Numbered from the stretch's first letter, positions 32,368 to 42,953 are shown. The stretch: DNA of 64,000 nucleotides from Synaphobranchus kaupii (GCA_029718625.1 CM056379.1:52039579-52103578), one strand, 5' to 3'. Notes: generated from the letters alone by a model not told the origin. Made by a program: numbers and translations.

Positions 32368-34108
32368 TCAGTGGAACATTTGTTGCCAGCTGACAACACC
32401 ATTGGTACTGAAATAGTCCCTGAATTCTTCTCTGACTGCCTTGGCATTTGTGGCATAGTTGTTGCTGCCCGTTGCTCTAAGTTGGACCATAGATGAGGGA
32501 GCAGGTTCGGCACGCCACTCCCCCGGCAGAACGTCCCCTGTTCCCAGGTCCTCGCGGTCAGTGAGGGTCACAGGTGTATACAGGGCCCTTCCCGTTTTCT
32601 GCCTCCTCAGGAAATTGTGGAGGGCTGTTGATGCCAGCACGATGTGCTCCACCTTCTTGGGGGACAAGGCAATAGGTGCCCTGAAGACCCGCATGCGGTT
32701 TGCCAAAACACCAAAGGCATTCTCTACACAGCGCCTTGCCCGAGAGAGTCTGCAAAAACATGATTAAAATAAACTTCATAAAATGTTGAGGTCAAAGCTT
32801 TTCACTGCCACACTGAAACTGGTGGTCCATAAATATTAATCATTCTTATTGCTTATGATGAGTTTTAAAAATACATAATTTCAATTTGTAAAAAAAGAAA
32901 ATCCTCACCTGTAATTGAACACCCTGCTCTCACTGTTCAGCTGGTTCTCCGGGTAAGGCTTCATCAGGTGGTTCTTCAGGCTGAATGCAGCATCGGCCAC
33001 CACAACAAAGGGGACAGGCTTGATGCGTCCAGGCAGAGGAGATGGTGGTGGGATGTGCAGCTTGTTTCCCATCAGTGCCTGGCACAGGGTGGTCTTATTC
33101 CAGACCCCACCATCACTCACTCTTCCATTTGTTCCCACATCCACGTAAACAAATTGTAGGTCTGCATCCACAAGAGCCATGAGGACGATGGAGTCGGTAC
33201 CCTTATAATTGTGGTAGTAGGAGCTACTGTTATCCGGAGACTGCACAACCACATGTTTTCCATCCAGGGCTCCTATGCACTTTGGGAACTGCCAGACATC
33301 CTCAAACCTTTTGGCGATGGTGTGCCACTCTTCCTCCGTGCTTGGGATCTTCAAGAAGTTTCCCTTCAGGACGGTGTAAATCGCTTTGCATACTTCCAAT
33401 ACAATTTCAGAAATCGCCTGTCTACTAATTCTACTATAGGACAATGAGGAGAACGTCTCCCCAGTGGCCAGATAGCGCAGTGTTACTGCTAGGCGTTCTG
33501 CGGGACTGATGGCTTCCCTCATTACCGTGTCCTCTCTCTTTATGAGTGGTGTCACCATGTCCAACAGCTGTTTAAAGCAGTCTTCATCCAAGCGCAGCCA
33601 TGATCTGTAAAATAAATACAAAAAGTCCATGTGAGACAGTTTATTCAACTATTTTCAAATCAATTGAACTGAGTTGACAATATAGAGAGGAAAAGGTGGG
33701 TAAGATTTACACTTGGCATTTTAATTTTCTATTTTTACCACTGTTAATGTTACACTACAGTAAACCCCCTGCTATTGATAGCTAGAAGTAAGCAAGAATA
33801 GTGAATGAATAGTAAATAATATCATTAGTAGTGCTTACACCGCCACCTAGTGGACTACACAAATATAATAGACAGGTCAGATTGGGATTTGTTTATTCTT
33901 ACCTGTAATGCGTTGGATCTTCGTGGTGTAATTCATCTAAAAGTGTGTGGAAGCACCCCTTCTCCTGTCTCTTGAGGAGCCAGCTGCGTACCCAGAACTG
34001 CTTTTTTTGGCGTTTGACAGTTTCCTCCTCCAACTCGTTCTCAAGGTGGTCCAATAAAATGAACGCACATAAAGCTTTGCGTTTCCTTGTTGGCAGCATT
34101 TTAGACAT
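32368..34108 (-). CDS. Harbinger DDE transposase
   Basis: Three exons on the - strand, 33903-34108, 32909-33604 and 32368-32749, join in phase at GT-AG introns to give 427 residues. The N-terminal helical part includes KRKALCAFILLDHLENELEE and is followed by ISRQAISEIVLEVCKAIY. The DDE domain has Asp in CIGALDGKHVVV, Asp in VVVADAAFSL and Glu in RRCVENAFGVLANRM, ending LASTALHNFLRRQ. This is the DDE_Tnp_4-type transposase of PIF/Harbinger, which cuts and inserts at TWA. All catalytic residues are present and no break is seen. Confidence 0.92.
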
Positions 34109-34578
34109 CGCGAAAATATAAATAGTTATGAAAATAAATAAATGTAACTAGCTAAATCTTAAAAGAGAAAAATTGTAACGATAGCTAAATTTAGTGATCA
34201 AGACTTGATATTTGTATCTAACGGAATAAACGGATCCGGCGTAATATCGAATGCTACATACATACTTGATTCTGATTGGTCGTTGCGTGCAATTTAAATT
34301 GATTGCGAATTGCGTCGTGTAACAGTTGAATTGCATAAAATGACATCACCAGCAACGAGTTGCCGCAACCAAAGTTGCGCGGAAATTGCTTCGTGTAACA
34401 ACACCTTAAGGCTTCTTTGGTCTTGCCAAAACAGTGTTGTTTGTCAAAACCTCTGGAGATTTCGTTGTTGTTGATTTTTCTGTGGTAGACATGCTTCTTT
34501 TGCTGGTTGTTTTACAGGCGATTGTCAGCTTCTGTTTTGCGGCAGGAAAACGTTTGTTTGAGTTGTCAGGGAAAAGCC

Positions 34579-34586
34579 CATTTATA
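34579..34586 (-). promoter_or_regulatory. TATA box of leftward convoy
   Basis: On the - strand the sequence reads CCTATAAATGGGC, about 30 bases inside the right TIR boundary and about 90 bases before the ATG at 34492. It mirrors the TATA box at 14229-14236 in position and orientation. Confidence 0.65.
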
Positions 34587-34615
34587 GGCCCCTACGACCA
34601 TAAAACCGTCAAAAC

Positions 34616-35649
34616 TAAAAACGTGCCCCTCCCCGTGAAATGTAGCATGAAGAATAAAATACACTTTGAATATACGATTAAACGCAACATTTAATATATA
34701 ACGCCTCAACCCTGCTTAAATCGGGTAAACCGTATGTTTAGTAACCGATCGATACTAAACACTCATATTGGCTCTAAGTATTACCCTATTACAAAAACTT
34801 GTACAAAATCCTGAAAAGTTTTTTATTAAATACTAATAGACTTTTAGATTTTTATTTTTTAAAATGCTTCTTGGAGTTCTTTTCAATGGTTTCGGGGCAT
34901 TTTGCGGCCTGTTGAAATATTTTCAGTCTATGCATTTCATTCATTCATTTCAAACTTATTTTTTTTGAATAACCTGCCAGGAATACATCTGTTCCTCGTC
35001 AACCAAAGTTTTACAATCGTCAGCAGAAACCCAACTCGCCACAACACTAAGCCTTCCACAATCTGTTGTTAGTTCAACGCTGTGCCGCGCGTCTGCCTGT
35101 CTGCCTGTGTAGTCTCACAGTTGTTCTTCGAACGCCTCTGAGGCAATTCAGAGACACAGTTTCAGGACTGGCCGGCATGCAGGCAGGCAGACAGTCACAC
35201 AGCGTTGAACGGCTTTGCAACAGCTCTCTCTCTTTCTCAAGCATGTCTTGGACCTTCGCGGATTTTGTCATCGGCTTTCGGAGTCATTCGCACGCACGCC
35301 CGCACTTCAACAATTGGAAAAAAGATCTCTCCGGACCTCCGCGAACTTTGGCAAAAAATCTAAGTCCTTGTCTGTGGAGTCATTCGCACACACGCCCGCA
35401 CTTCAACAATTTGTTAAGAGTTGTGCCCTTCGCGAACGTTTCACTTTGCAACATTTGTCACCCCTTCGACTCTCTATAGCATACCGACCTGGAAATACAG
35501 AAACGCAATAACGTGTTAGTTTGTTCATTTAGCCTACCGCTATCTGTCACGTTTAAAAAGTCTGCAATTAACCGTCTTGAATTATTTTATTCTTTTATTC
35601 TTTTAAAACGCTTCTGCTAACACAAACTATTGCCACTAAACTATACACT

Positions 35650-35695
<46 letters not shown>

Positions 35696-36043
35696 AAGTT
35701 ACTTTTTCACGATGTTGTTCTAATAAAAAATCCTCACCCAAAGAACGACCATAAAAACCGACGTTTACAACAAACAACCCCCAATAAAATGACATCGTTA
35801 CAAGGCCAATAAATAAAACCTTGAAACAAAATCCCCCACAATAACCCCACCCCCCGAATAATAATACCTTATAAATTAAAAAATAAAAATAATTAAAAAT
35901 TATTCATTAATATTTAAAAAAATTAAAAATTAAAAATTAAAAATATGCAAATGTGACCCCCATTTGACCGCTTGACCTTTGACCTATCAACCATCAATCA
36001 AATTCAATCAAAAAGTGACATAAGCCGAATTCCATATACTACT
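34616..36043 (-). repeat. Polinton right terminal inverted repeat
   Basis: This 1,428-bp arm is uninterrupted. It differs from the left arm at few places apart from TA-repeat length and a short indel near 35985 (GACCTTTGACC versus the shorter left form). The near identity indicates recent integration or sequence homogenisation relative to the rest of the nest. Confidence 0.93.
35651..35694 (+). repeat. (TA)n microsatellite in right TIR
   Basis: Uninterrupted TA dinucleotides, longer than the homologous tract in the left TIR. Confidence 0.9.
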
Positions 36044-36049
36044 GACATG
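36044..36049 (+). repeat. Polinton target-site duplication, right
   Basis: GACATG directly follows the right terminus CCATATACTACT. The unoccupied site, with a single copy (as CATGTC), is at 38743-38748 in the sister arm of the host element. Confidence 0.95.
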
Positions 36050-38313
36050 GTCCACAGACAGTAGTGCATGGCAGTCCATATCGTCTACAAGAGCAGCGGA
36101 GTGTCTTGCATGCAGTGGAGCAGTTGCAATGAATCACCTTTAAGAGACTCTCTGGGGCAGCGTTCATGTTTGTCATAAGTGGGATGAATCTGTCATCTTG
36201 TAGGTTCCACCCCCAGTTCATAGCATCCATGCCTTCTTCTTTTCCCATCCAAACCATGATCTGGTAGTATGCTCTTCGGCAGTGAAGTTTGGTGGCGGAC
36301 TCAGTTGGTGGCAGCCGTTCAGGTGTTACAGGTGATGAAGCTGACACAACCCTCTTGCTGAAGATGTTGTATCGCATTGTCGCAAGAGAATCTGTGCACT
36401 TTCCACCAAAGAGGACAGCCATTACTTGGGACCCAAGGTCATCTATCACTTCCGGGGTCTGGTTTGGGACAGTAAATGCATTGGCAAAAGACTGAAGGAC
36501 AGGGTCTCCTTTCACAAACTTCTGGAAGGCAGTCTTCTTGCCAATGCCGAAAATCCGAGAAGTTGTGTCACAGCCAGTCACAGCGTGGATGAACATTAAC
36601 TGAGAACACATATCATGTCCAAGGATTTCTTTTAAGAGGTTGATGTCATACACTTTAAAGCTACCATCAGCTTTGGACTTGTCTGATCTGAAATAAAGAC
36701 GCTTATTATCTCCTTGTGCATAGTAAAGGAGTAAGACCAGGAGATTAGTATCTTCTCCAATAAGTGTAGTGGTGTGTAGACGAGATGCATCCACTGCAGC
36801 CTTTACTATGTCTACATCAGCATCCCCGGGTGCATTGATCACAGTGCAATCCCTTTCTGTCAGTTCTTCACTTAACATCTGGATCAGTCTCTGTTTGTTG
36901 ATATCTCTTGACAGGAACTCCTCCTTCTTGCCGGAGAACTCTGTCTCAGCAGTGAAGCTGACGATGGGATAAGGAATGTTGTTTGCTCTTCTTTGATGTG
37001 TGTTATCTTTAATGGATGGCCCTTCCTCATAGCCATCAAAGACAATCGTCGTAGCTGAACCATAATGCCGGATAGTGAAGTCTGCATACTTTTGCACTAT
37101 TTCACCATAGCTTTCTCCATGCTTCCATGGTATTCGGTGAAGGAGTGAACATAACACTCTGTTTCTGGTACAGAATCTAGGATTGCAGGACTTGCATGAT
37201 CACAGATTGCATGCGCTAGTTGTGGTTTGTCAGCCTTTCGTAACACGTTTCTAGTTTCAAAGAGGGCAGGAGGGAAAGGACTGAGTTCGTATTGCATGAC
37301 CTCCTCCAATGATAGCTCTCCAGTTTGTGAGACTATCAGAAAACGTTGAAAAAGGAGTGCAGGATCAATGGTTCGATCAGGAGCAACCTTGATAGATGAT
37401 TTTTGTCCAAGGGTTATGGCTTTATCCTTTCTACTAAATGAGAATGTGAAGGCAGGCTTTCCAATCATTTTCTTCATGATTTTGCATCCAATAGACTCAT
37501 ATTCATGCACGTTCACACTGTCTTCAGCAACAACACCAGTGACAATGTTCCGCAACGAAGAGTCTGGTGAGAAAGGTGACCATATAGCGAGTTTTGAGCT
37601 GATCTTCTCCAGGTCAGCAGCATCCCTTTTCATCCTTGCCTCTGTCAAATCCTTGTGCTGTTCTGAGGTTGTGTATGACAGGTTTGTGAACTCCTGCATT
37701 GCGATGTTGTACTCTGCAGTTATGGGTCTTGACATGGTCCAAAGGGCTCTCTGCTTTTCTGACATTCCGCTCCCGTGTGTCATACCTCCGGTGGTCTTCA
37801 ATGACCTCATCAATGTCGTCTCGATGACGAGATCTGGGCTGAGGCCTACCCAGAACTGGTTACTGCGACGGATTACATGAAAGCCCTTTTCGAATTTGTT
37901 GTACACCTCTGGGTGTTTGACGTCAAGCTGGCTCATCTCTTGGAGATAGAAGTGTGCTGATTTCAAGTAGTTGAAATGGCCAGCTGCGGCGAATATCGGC
38001 ATGCAGTCAGAAACGGCGCGTAGGTGCATCAGCCAAGAACCTGTTCGATCTGCCATTATGAGTGACCTGGCAACTTTTACCATGCTCTGGTAATTCAGCC
38101 ACAACATACTTGTCTTGGACTGGGCACCCAGTTCCTTCTTCCTTTTTTACAGCTCTTCGTTTATTTGACTGAGGATCTCTAACGTCATATCACCATTCAC
38201 TAACGCAGTATACATCTCTTCAGACTGTTCGACCATTGCTGCGAAATGAGGACTATCATCTGAAATGTCTGACACCATCACACGGTTAAGACATTTGTCT
38301 ATTTTCTATTTGA
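36044..38313 (-). pseudogene. Academ-like transposase, main part (broken)
   Basis: Reading down from 38313, a frame enters at the inverted-repeat junction, meets a TAA near 38149-38151, runs on to 37097, and then continues in another frame from about 37157 to the Polinton insertion at 36044. The second part is an XPG/FEN-like PIN nuclease with acidic motifs INAPGDADVDIVKAA, LIGEDTNLLVLLLYY and IHAVTGCDTTSRIFGIGKK. A CXC-type zinc cluster follows, CNCSTACKTLRCSC and CGPC. From family knowledge, an XPG-type nuclease is the hallmark of Academ transposons. A stop, a frameshift and the Polinton insertion make this copy non-functional. The very C-terminus was displaced to 10376-10449. Confidence 0.6.
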
Positions 38314-38816
38314 CATTTACTGTCCCAAACCAGACCCCGGAAGTGATAGATGACCTTGGGTCCCAAGTAATGGCTGTCCTCTTTGGTGGAAAGTGCACAG
38401 ATTCTCTTGCGACAATGCGATACAACATCTTCAGCAAGAGGGTCGTGTCAGCTTCATCACCTGTAACACCTGAACGGCTGCCACCAACTGAGTCCGCCAC
38501 CAAACTTCACTGCCGAAGAGCATACTACCAGATCATGGTTTGGATGGGAAAAGAAGAAGGCATGGATGCTATGAACTGGGGGTGGAACCTACAAGATGAC
38601 AGATTCATCCCACTTATGACAAACATGAACGCTGCCCCAGAGAGTCTCTTAAAGGTGATTCATTGCAACTGCTCCACTGCATGCAAGACACTCCGCTGCT
38701 CTTGTAGACGATATGGACTACCATGCACTACTGTCTGTGGACCATGTCAACTTGATGAGTGTGATAATCCTCATAACAAGTTTCTTCCAGAGGAGTCAGA
38801 GGATGATGATACATAG
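38314..38816 (+). pseudogene. Academ-like transposase 3' end in right inverted repeat
   Basis: This is an inverted second copy of the 3' end of the transposase. It covers the tail of the nuclease region, MRYNIFSKRVVSASSPVTPE, and the complete CXC cluster through the terminal EESEDDDT. It lacks the N-terminal part, so it is not a gene on its own. It preserves the uninterrupted GGACCATGTCAACTTG site into which the Polinton jumped in the other arm. Confidence 0.75.
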
Positions 38817-39427
38817 TGCCCATAATGGACTGTAAAATCTGGCAATGTATACTTTCTTGTTCATCATCCTTTACTGATGGTATTAATTCTCAATTAAAAA
38901 AAGAAAGTGAAATTGGTTGTTGTTTTGATGTTATTTAACCTGTTAAACCCCAAGGCAATTTTCGCCTAAAATGCATACCCAATTTGAAATGAGTGCTGCT
39001 TCTAGACTAAAGCACCTATTGCCTTACTTTTTTCCTGAAGTTAGGTAACCCCTGGGAGATCGTTGAAGTGGTGTCAGACATCAATTGGGTGACACTCAAT
39101 TTTTCTGCTGTGACAAAATATACAGAAAATTGACACCTTGGGACACCATCTTGGATTTGGCAAGAAGTAATTAACTTACAGTAATAAAACTGATTCAATC
39201 ACATGCCTTTACCTTTAAAATATATGGTTTGACGCTGAAACCACCTTTCTAGGATGAATAGTTATTGAGATATAGCCATTTTAAGCTCCTGGTGGCCATT
39301 TTGGACGCCATCTTGAAAATTATGCCTTTCCTGAAAGTAGATTTTAGTAGATTTTTAGTATGTTAATAAGCATGCCCAATAGTACCAGAATCCATTGAAA
39401 AACCTTTTGTTGCAATTTGTTCAGGGT
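38314..39427 (+). repeat. Right inverted repeat of Academ-like element
   Basis: This arm is the inverted copy of 9755-10449 joined to 36044-36478. It includes AAAATGGCC/GGCCATTTT blocks and the 3' end of the transposase gene. It carries the empty Polinton target site. Confidence 0.85.
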
Positions 39428-39462
39428 CAAACTTATATTGACCCGTCTAATGTATATACAGG

Positions 39463-40505
39463 TACAGTTGAAGTCGGAGGTTTACATACACTAAAGCTGA
39501 TGATACACGGGCAATATTTTCAGGCAATATTGCCGGCAATATTGCCAGGCAATGATTGCTGGCAATTTTCCTATTGACAAATCAATATCTGAACAAGTTT
39601 GATCGAGGCAAGCAATATTTTGCTACCATCCAATCACAGATGAGATTTTGGGTCACATGACACCTGAGTCTTCCAAAAATACATTTCAACAATGGCTGCC
39701 AAGTGGTGCGAGGAAACCGAAGGGATGCTGATCTCTTATAACTTTATTTATTTATTACTCAGGTAAGTTATATTGATGTATTAGTGTAATATTGAAATAA
39801 AGACCAACTTTTCATAAGTTATGGTATTCTTGATTTTTGATTGTAAATAATTGGTATTATTACTCACTCACCGCCGTACTGACGAACCGAGTGACTTTTA
39901 ACTAGCTAGGTAGCTAACTTTACTCAGCAGACGTAATCAGACCACCTGCTTTACTGGTGAATACATCCATGAATGCTTCCGTAAAATTTAGAGATACGGT
40001 CGATTGAATTACATTGGCGGAAAGCTGTGGTTCTTGCCGTTCCGGGCACATATATACCTTTGTGGTGAGATGACGGTAAAGGTTTGAAACAGAGGTTAAA
40101 AACAGGATCCGCAAAAATTCTTTTTTCAGTTATTGCCCCATTGCCCATTGCTACAGTGGCCCATACCCATTGCCCATTGCTGGCAATATTGTACAATATT
40201 GCTGGCAATATTGCCTGAAAATATTGCCCGTGTATCATCAGCTTTAGGTTGAAGTCATTAAAACTCATTTTTAACCACTCCATAGATTTAATGTTAGCAA
40301 ACTATAGTGTTGGCAAGTTACTTTGTGCATGACACAAGTAATTTTTCCAACAATTGTTTACAGACAGATTATTTAACTTTTAATTCACCATATCACAATT
40401 CCAGTGGGTCAGAAGTTTACATACACTAAGTTGACTGTGCCTTTAAACAGCTTGGAAAATTCCAGAAAATTATGTGATGGCTTTAGAAACTTCCGATAGG
40501 CTAAT
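39463..40505 (+). mobile_element. Sleeping Beauty-like Tc1 inverted repeat, split by MITE
   Basis: TACAGTTGAAGTCGGAGGTT at 39463 is the outer end of a Sleeping Beauty-type IR/DR. The sequence is interrupted at 39495-40243 by a MITE and resumes with GTTGAAGTCATTAAAACTCA. It carries the inner direct repeat AGAAGTTTACATACACTAAG near 40410. No transposase follows. A related fragment lies at 57014-57225. Confidence 0.85.
39495..40243 (+). mobile_element. Harbinger-type MITE, copy 1
   Basis: This 749-bp element has terminal inverted repeats AGCTGATGATACACGGGCAA and repeated GGCAATATTG subterminal motifs. It is flanked by TAA (39492-39494) and TTA (40244-40246). The Tc1 context suggests an original TTA target. 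Three-base TWA targets fit PIF/Harbinger. No coding capacity is seen. Confidence 0.8.
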
Positions 40506-40792
40506 TGACATTATACCATGGTATGGGTGAATACTCGATTCTGATTGGTCAATGACTGGTGGTTATTATGTATAACCTTCAGTCATCCGGGTCACAGGCT
40601 TGATCACCGTTCTAAATGAATGCGCTGCCTGCCTGGCCAGCTAGTACTACACAACCTGGGAATGGCAAACATGACCGGTCAATTCAGAGTCCAAGACGTT
40701 CTAGAAAATAAGTGGAATAAATAAAGTGAATTCATAAAGTAAACGAATGTAGCCTACCTACTTTATTTTCCTCAGTGACTAACGTTACTTTA

Positions 40793-41555
40793 AGCTGATG
40801 ATACACGGGCAATATTTTCAGGCAATATTGCCGGCAATATTGTACAATATTGCCAGCAATGGGCAATGGGTATGAGACACTGGAGCAATGGGCAATGGGG
40901 CAATAACTGAAAAATAACTGAAAAAAGAATTTTTGCGGATCCTGTTTTTAACCTCTGTTTCAAACCTTTACCGTCATCTCACCACAAAGGTATATATGTG
41001 CCCGGAACGGCAAGAACCACAGCTTTCCGCCAATGTAATTCATCGACCGTATCTCTAAATTTTACGGAAGCATTCATGGATGTATTCACCAGTAAAGCAG
41101 GTGGTCTGATTACGTCTGCAGAGTAAAGTTAGCTAGCTAGCTAGCTAGTTAAAAGTCACTCGGTTCGTCAGTACGGCGGTGAGTGAGTAATAATACCAAT
41201 TATTTACAATCAAAAGTCAAGAATACCATAACTTAGGAAAAGTTGGTCTTTATTTCAATATTACACTAATACATCAATATAACTTACCTGAGTAATAAAT
41301 AAATAAAGTTATAAGAGATCAGCATCCCTTCGGTTTCCTCGCACCACTTGGCAGCCATTGTTGAAATTTATTTTTGGAAGACTCCGGTGTCATGTGACCC
41401 AAAATCTCATCTGTGATTGGATGGTAGCAAAATATTGCTTGCCTCGATCAAACTTGTTCAGATATTGATTTGTCAATAGGAAAATGTCCAGCAATCATTG
41501 CCTGGCAATATTGCCGGCAATATTGCCTGAAAATATTGCCCGTGTATCATCAGCT
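40793..41555 (-). mobile_element. Harbinger-type MITE, copy 2 (inverted)
   Basis: This 763-bp copy has the same termini and interior as copy 1 in reverse orientation. The exact TTA duplications are at 40790-40792 and 41556-41558. The two copies form a long imperfect inverted repeat separated by about 550 bases. Confidence 0.88.
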
Positions 41556-41558
41556 TTA

Positions 41559-42158
41559 GCCTACGGCAGACGGCTACTTTGCCTCGTAGGAAATAGTAGG
41601 CTAACTTAGGCTACGATAAACTTTTGTCATTGTTTTTAAGATAATGCAAATGCAATACATGGCGAGGTAACTATATAGCTGGCCATAGTTACATTATCAC
41701 GGAGTTAGCAAAGCGCATGGTGTTATGTGCAATGTGTAGCCTAATCTTTTTTTTACTGGGAGCCATATAGATCCATCTCTTAAGGTAGACGTTAACGTTG
41801 CCGTAGCAACAGCATACACCTGATTTATAAAAATCGGTAAACAACATTAATCTACAGATAAAAATTTCTATTCGGCAAATATCTTAGTTACAACTACTTT
41901 AATCTAGCAAAACATTTTTGTGGTTAGAATTGCAGTATTTATTCAGTTAGGAAATACAAATTTATCATAGTACGAATTTGCATGTAAATTAACATCGGCA
42001 ACACGCTGACTGCTTATGAATGCAAACTACTTCACAAAGCATGGTAATCTGTAGCCTATAGGCTATATGTAGAAAACTTTTTATCCAGCGAAAATTATTT
42101 GATAAGTTACATCTAACAAACTCCGTAGTATTTTTTAGATGGTCCCATGCATAGGACA
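41559..42158. other. Intergenic, no recognised feature
   Basis: AT-rich sequence with no supported gene. Teleost-typical TAGCCTA/TAGGCTA motifs are present. Confidence 0.4.
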
Positions 42159-42953
42159 TCATAGCTGTATCCCAAACCGCATACTTCCATGCTCCGAGCA
42201 TGCATAGCGAGCACGCATCCATCTTGGAGTGTGAGTCCAAAAGCTGCGGTAGTACAGAGCACGGATAAAGTACCCGGATGCATGCTCCATTTGTTCAAAA
42301 TTCAAAGTATGCTTGCCCCGTGCACCCCCTGGCATGCCCTCCTGCTCCCACCTAATGGCTTCCCCACGGACCGCAAGCAACGTGGCGGTTGGCTGGCGAC
42401 GTACCAATTGTTTCAACTCTCTACGGAGGGCACAGTCAAGGACCTGTTCGACGAATTGGTCGCACAACAATGCTTCTGCATTAGGCATAGCACTAGGTGC
42501 ACTTTGTTTAACCTTATCCATAAGACACATTAAGGCAAGGGAAAACTCTTGCAATGTCTCCCCCTCCTGCTGCCTCCTGGAGAAGAACGCTTCCTGCAAG
42601 GCTACATAGGACCGAGAACACCCATACAACTCTTGCAATATGGCTATTATTTTAGTCGGGTCTCCCCTCTCTTCACAACTACGGTACCTGATCTCTTCCC
42701 TCGCCTCACCTTCTAAATGATCAAACAGGAAGAACGCTTGGTCAACAACAGACAGGTGACGGGCCCGCATGCAAGCCTGCACCTCATCCACCCATTCATT
42801 AATACCTATGCCCATCTTACCGCTAAACATTGGGCACTTCCGATCTCTAGGGATGTAAACGAGTCTTTCGGTTAGAGAAGGATTACTATTACTTAATGTA
42901 ATCATAGGGGGTGGTACAGAGGAAGTAGGGGGCGCTGCAGTGGGACCTGACAT
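42159..42953 (-). CDS. Gag-like (PNMA/gypsy-type) ORF
   Basis: This 264-codon frame has a Pro/Thr N-terminus, then a capsid-like region: KCPMFSGKMGIGINEWVDEV, FLFDHLEGEAREEIRYR and FFSRRQQEGETLQEFSLALM. This resembles Ty3/gypsy capsid or its domesticated PNMA relatives. The gag-like similarity ends near 42300; beyond it the frame reads into an inverted-repeat sequence. No zinc knuckle, protease or reverse transcriptase follows. It may be a captured or domesticated gag, or a retroelement remnant cut by a DNA transposon. The gag part is open over about 215 codons. Confidence 0.6.
   Translation of the reverse strand: MSGPTAAPPTSSVPPPMITLSNSNPSLTERLVYIPRDRKCPMFSGKMGIGINEWVDEVQACMRARHLSVVDQAFFLFDHLEGEAREEIRYRSCEERGDPTKIIAILQELYGCSRSYVALQEAFFSRRQQEGETLQEFSLALMCLMDKVKQSAPSAMPNAEALLCDQFVEQVLDCALRRELKQLVRRQPTATLLAVRGEAIRWEQEGMPGGARGKHTLNFEQMEHASGYFIRALYYRSFWTHTPRWMRARYACSEHGSMRFGIQL

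Larger units (their letters stand above)
30575..34406. mobile_element. PIF/Harbinger transposon, apparently intact
   Basis: This 3,832-bp element has terminal inverted repeats beginning AGGTGTTGTTACACGAAGCA and a TAA target duplication (30572-30574 and 34407-34409), as expected for PIF/Harbinger (TWA). It encodes both canonical proteins on opposite strands, transposase and a MADF/Myb-like partner, with consistent exons and no stops. It is the least decayed autonomous-looking element in the window. Confidence 0.95.
29962..34492 (-). pseudogene. Acidic Polinton protein, split by Harbinger
   Basis: The gene starts at an ATG (34490-34492) shortly after the right-end TATA box. It runs to 34407, is interrupted by the 3,832-bp Harbinger (30575-34406), and resumes at 30574, ending at 29962. 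The frame continues across the empty site with no stop. The N-terminus is Ser/Thr/Lys-rich. The middle has VRKDWLKFKQCYKEVVDDVQ and NLQMLNKAIERADEVFEEYR helical segments. The C-terminus is acidic (EESGDEESDDEESGDEDME). Length would be about 230 residues. I recognise no family. It is the first gene of the leftward convoy. Confidence 0.7.
10450..36043. mobile_element. Polinton/Maverick (adintovirus-like) element, full length
   Basis: This 25,594-bp element has 5'-AG...CT-3' ends, long inverted repeats, a 6-bp target duplication and the full Polinton gene set: protein-primed PolB, retroviral-type integrase with chromodomain, FtsK/A32-type packaging ATPase, adenain-like protease, and major and minor capsid proteins. 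Subtracting three insertions with their target duplications (2,310, 2,504 and 3,835 bp) gives about 16.9 kb, typical of the class. Family knowledge: such elements are integrated relatives of virions with double-jelly-roll capsids. This copy has at least four disabling changes in coding genes (see individual entries). Confidence 0.95.
9755..39427 (-). mobile_element. Academ-like DNA transposon hosting the Polinton
   Basis: The left arm is 9755-10449 plus 36044-36478 and the right arm is 38314-39427. Each is about 1.1 kb and they are inverted copies with ends ACCCTGAACAAATTG. The arms include the 3' end of a transposase-like gene. The single-copy middle (36479-38313) carries the rest of the gene on the - strand. 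The protein has an XPG/FEN-like PIN nuclease and a CXC cysteine motif. The XPG-type nuclease is what suggests the Academ superfamily. No convincing target duplication is seen; outside the ends, ATATTGACCCGTCTA also recurs inverted, so the true boundary may be farther out. Confidence 0.5.

Noticed and set aside
10450..36043. Herpesvirus-type (Teratorn-like) giant element
   Set aside because: No herpesvirus-type genes or piggyBac transposase are seen; the gene set and 6-bp duplication are those of Polintons.
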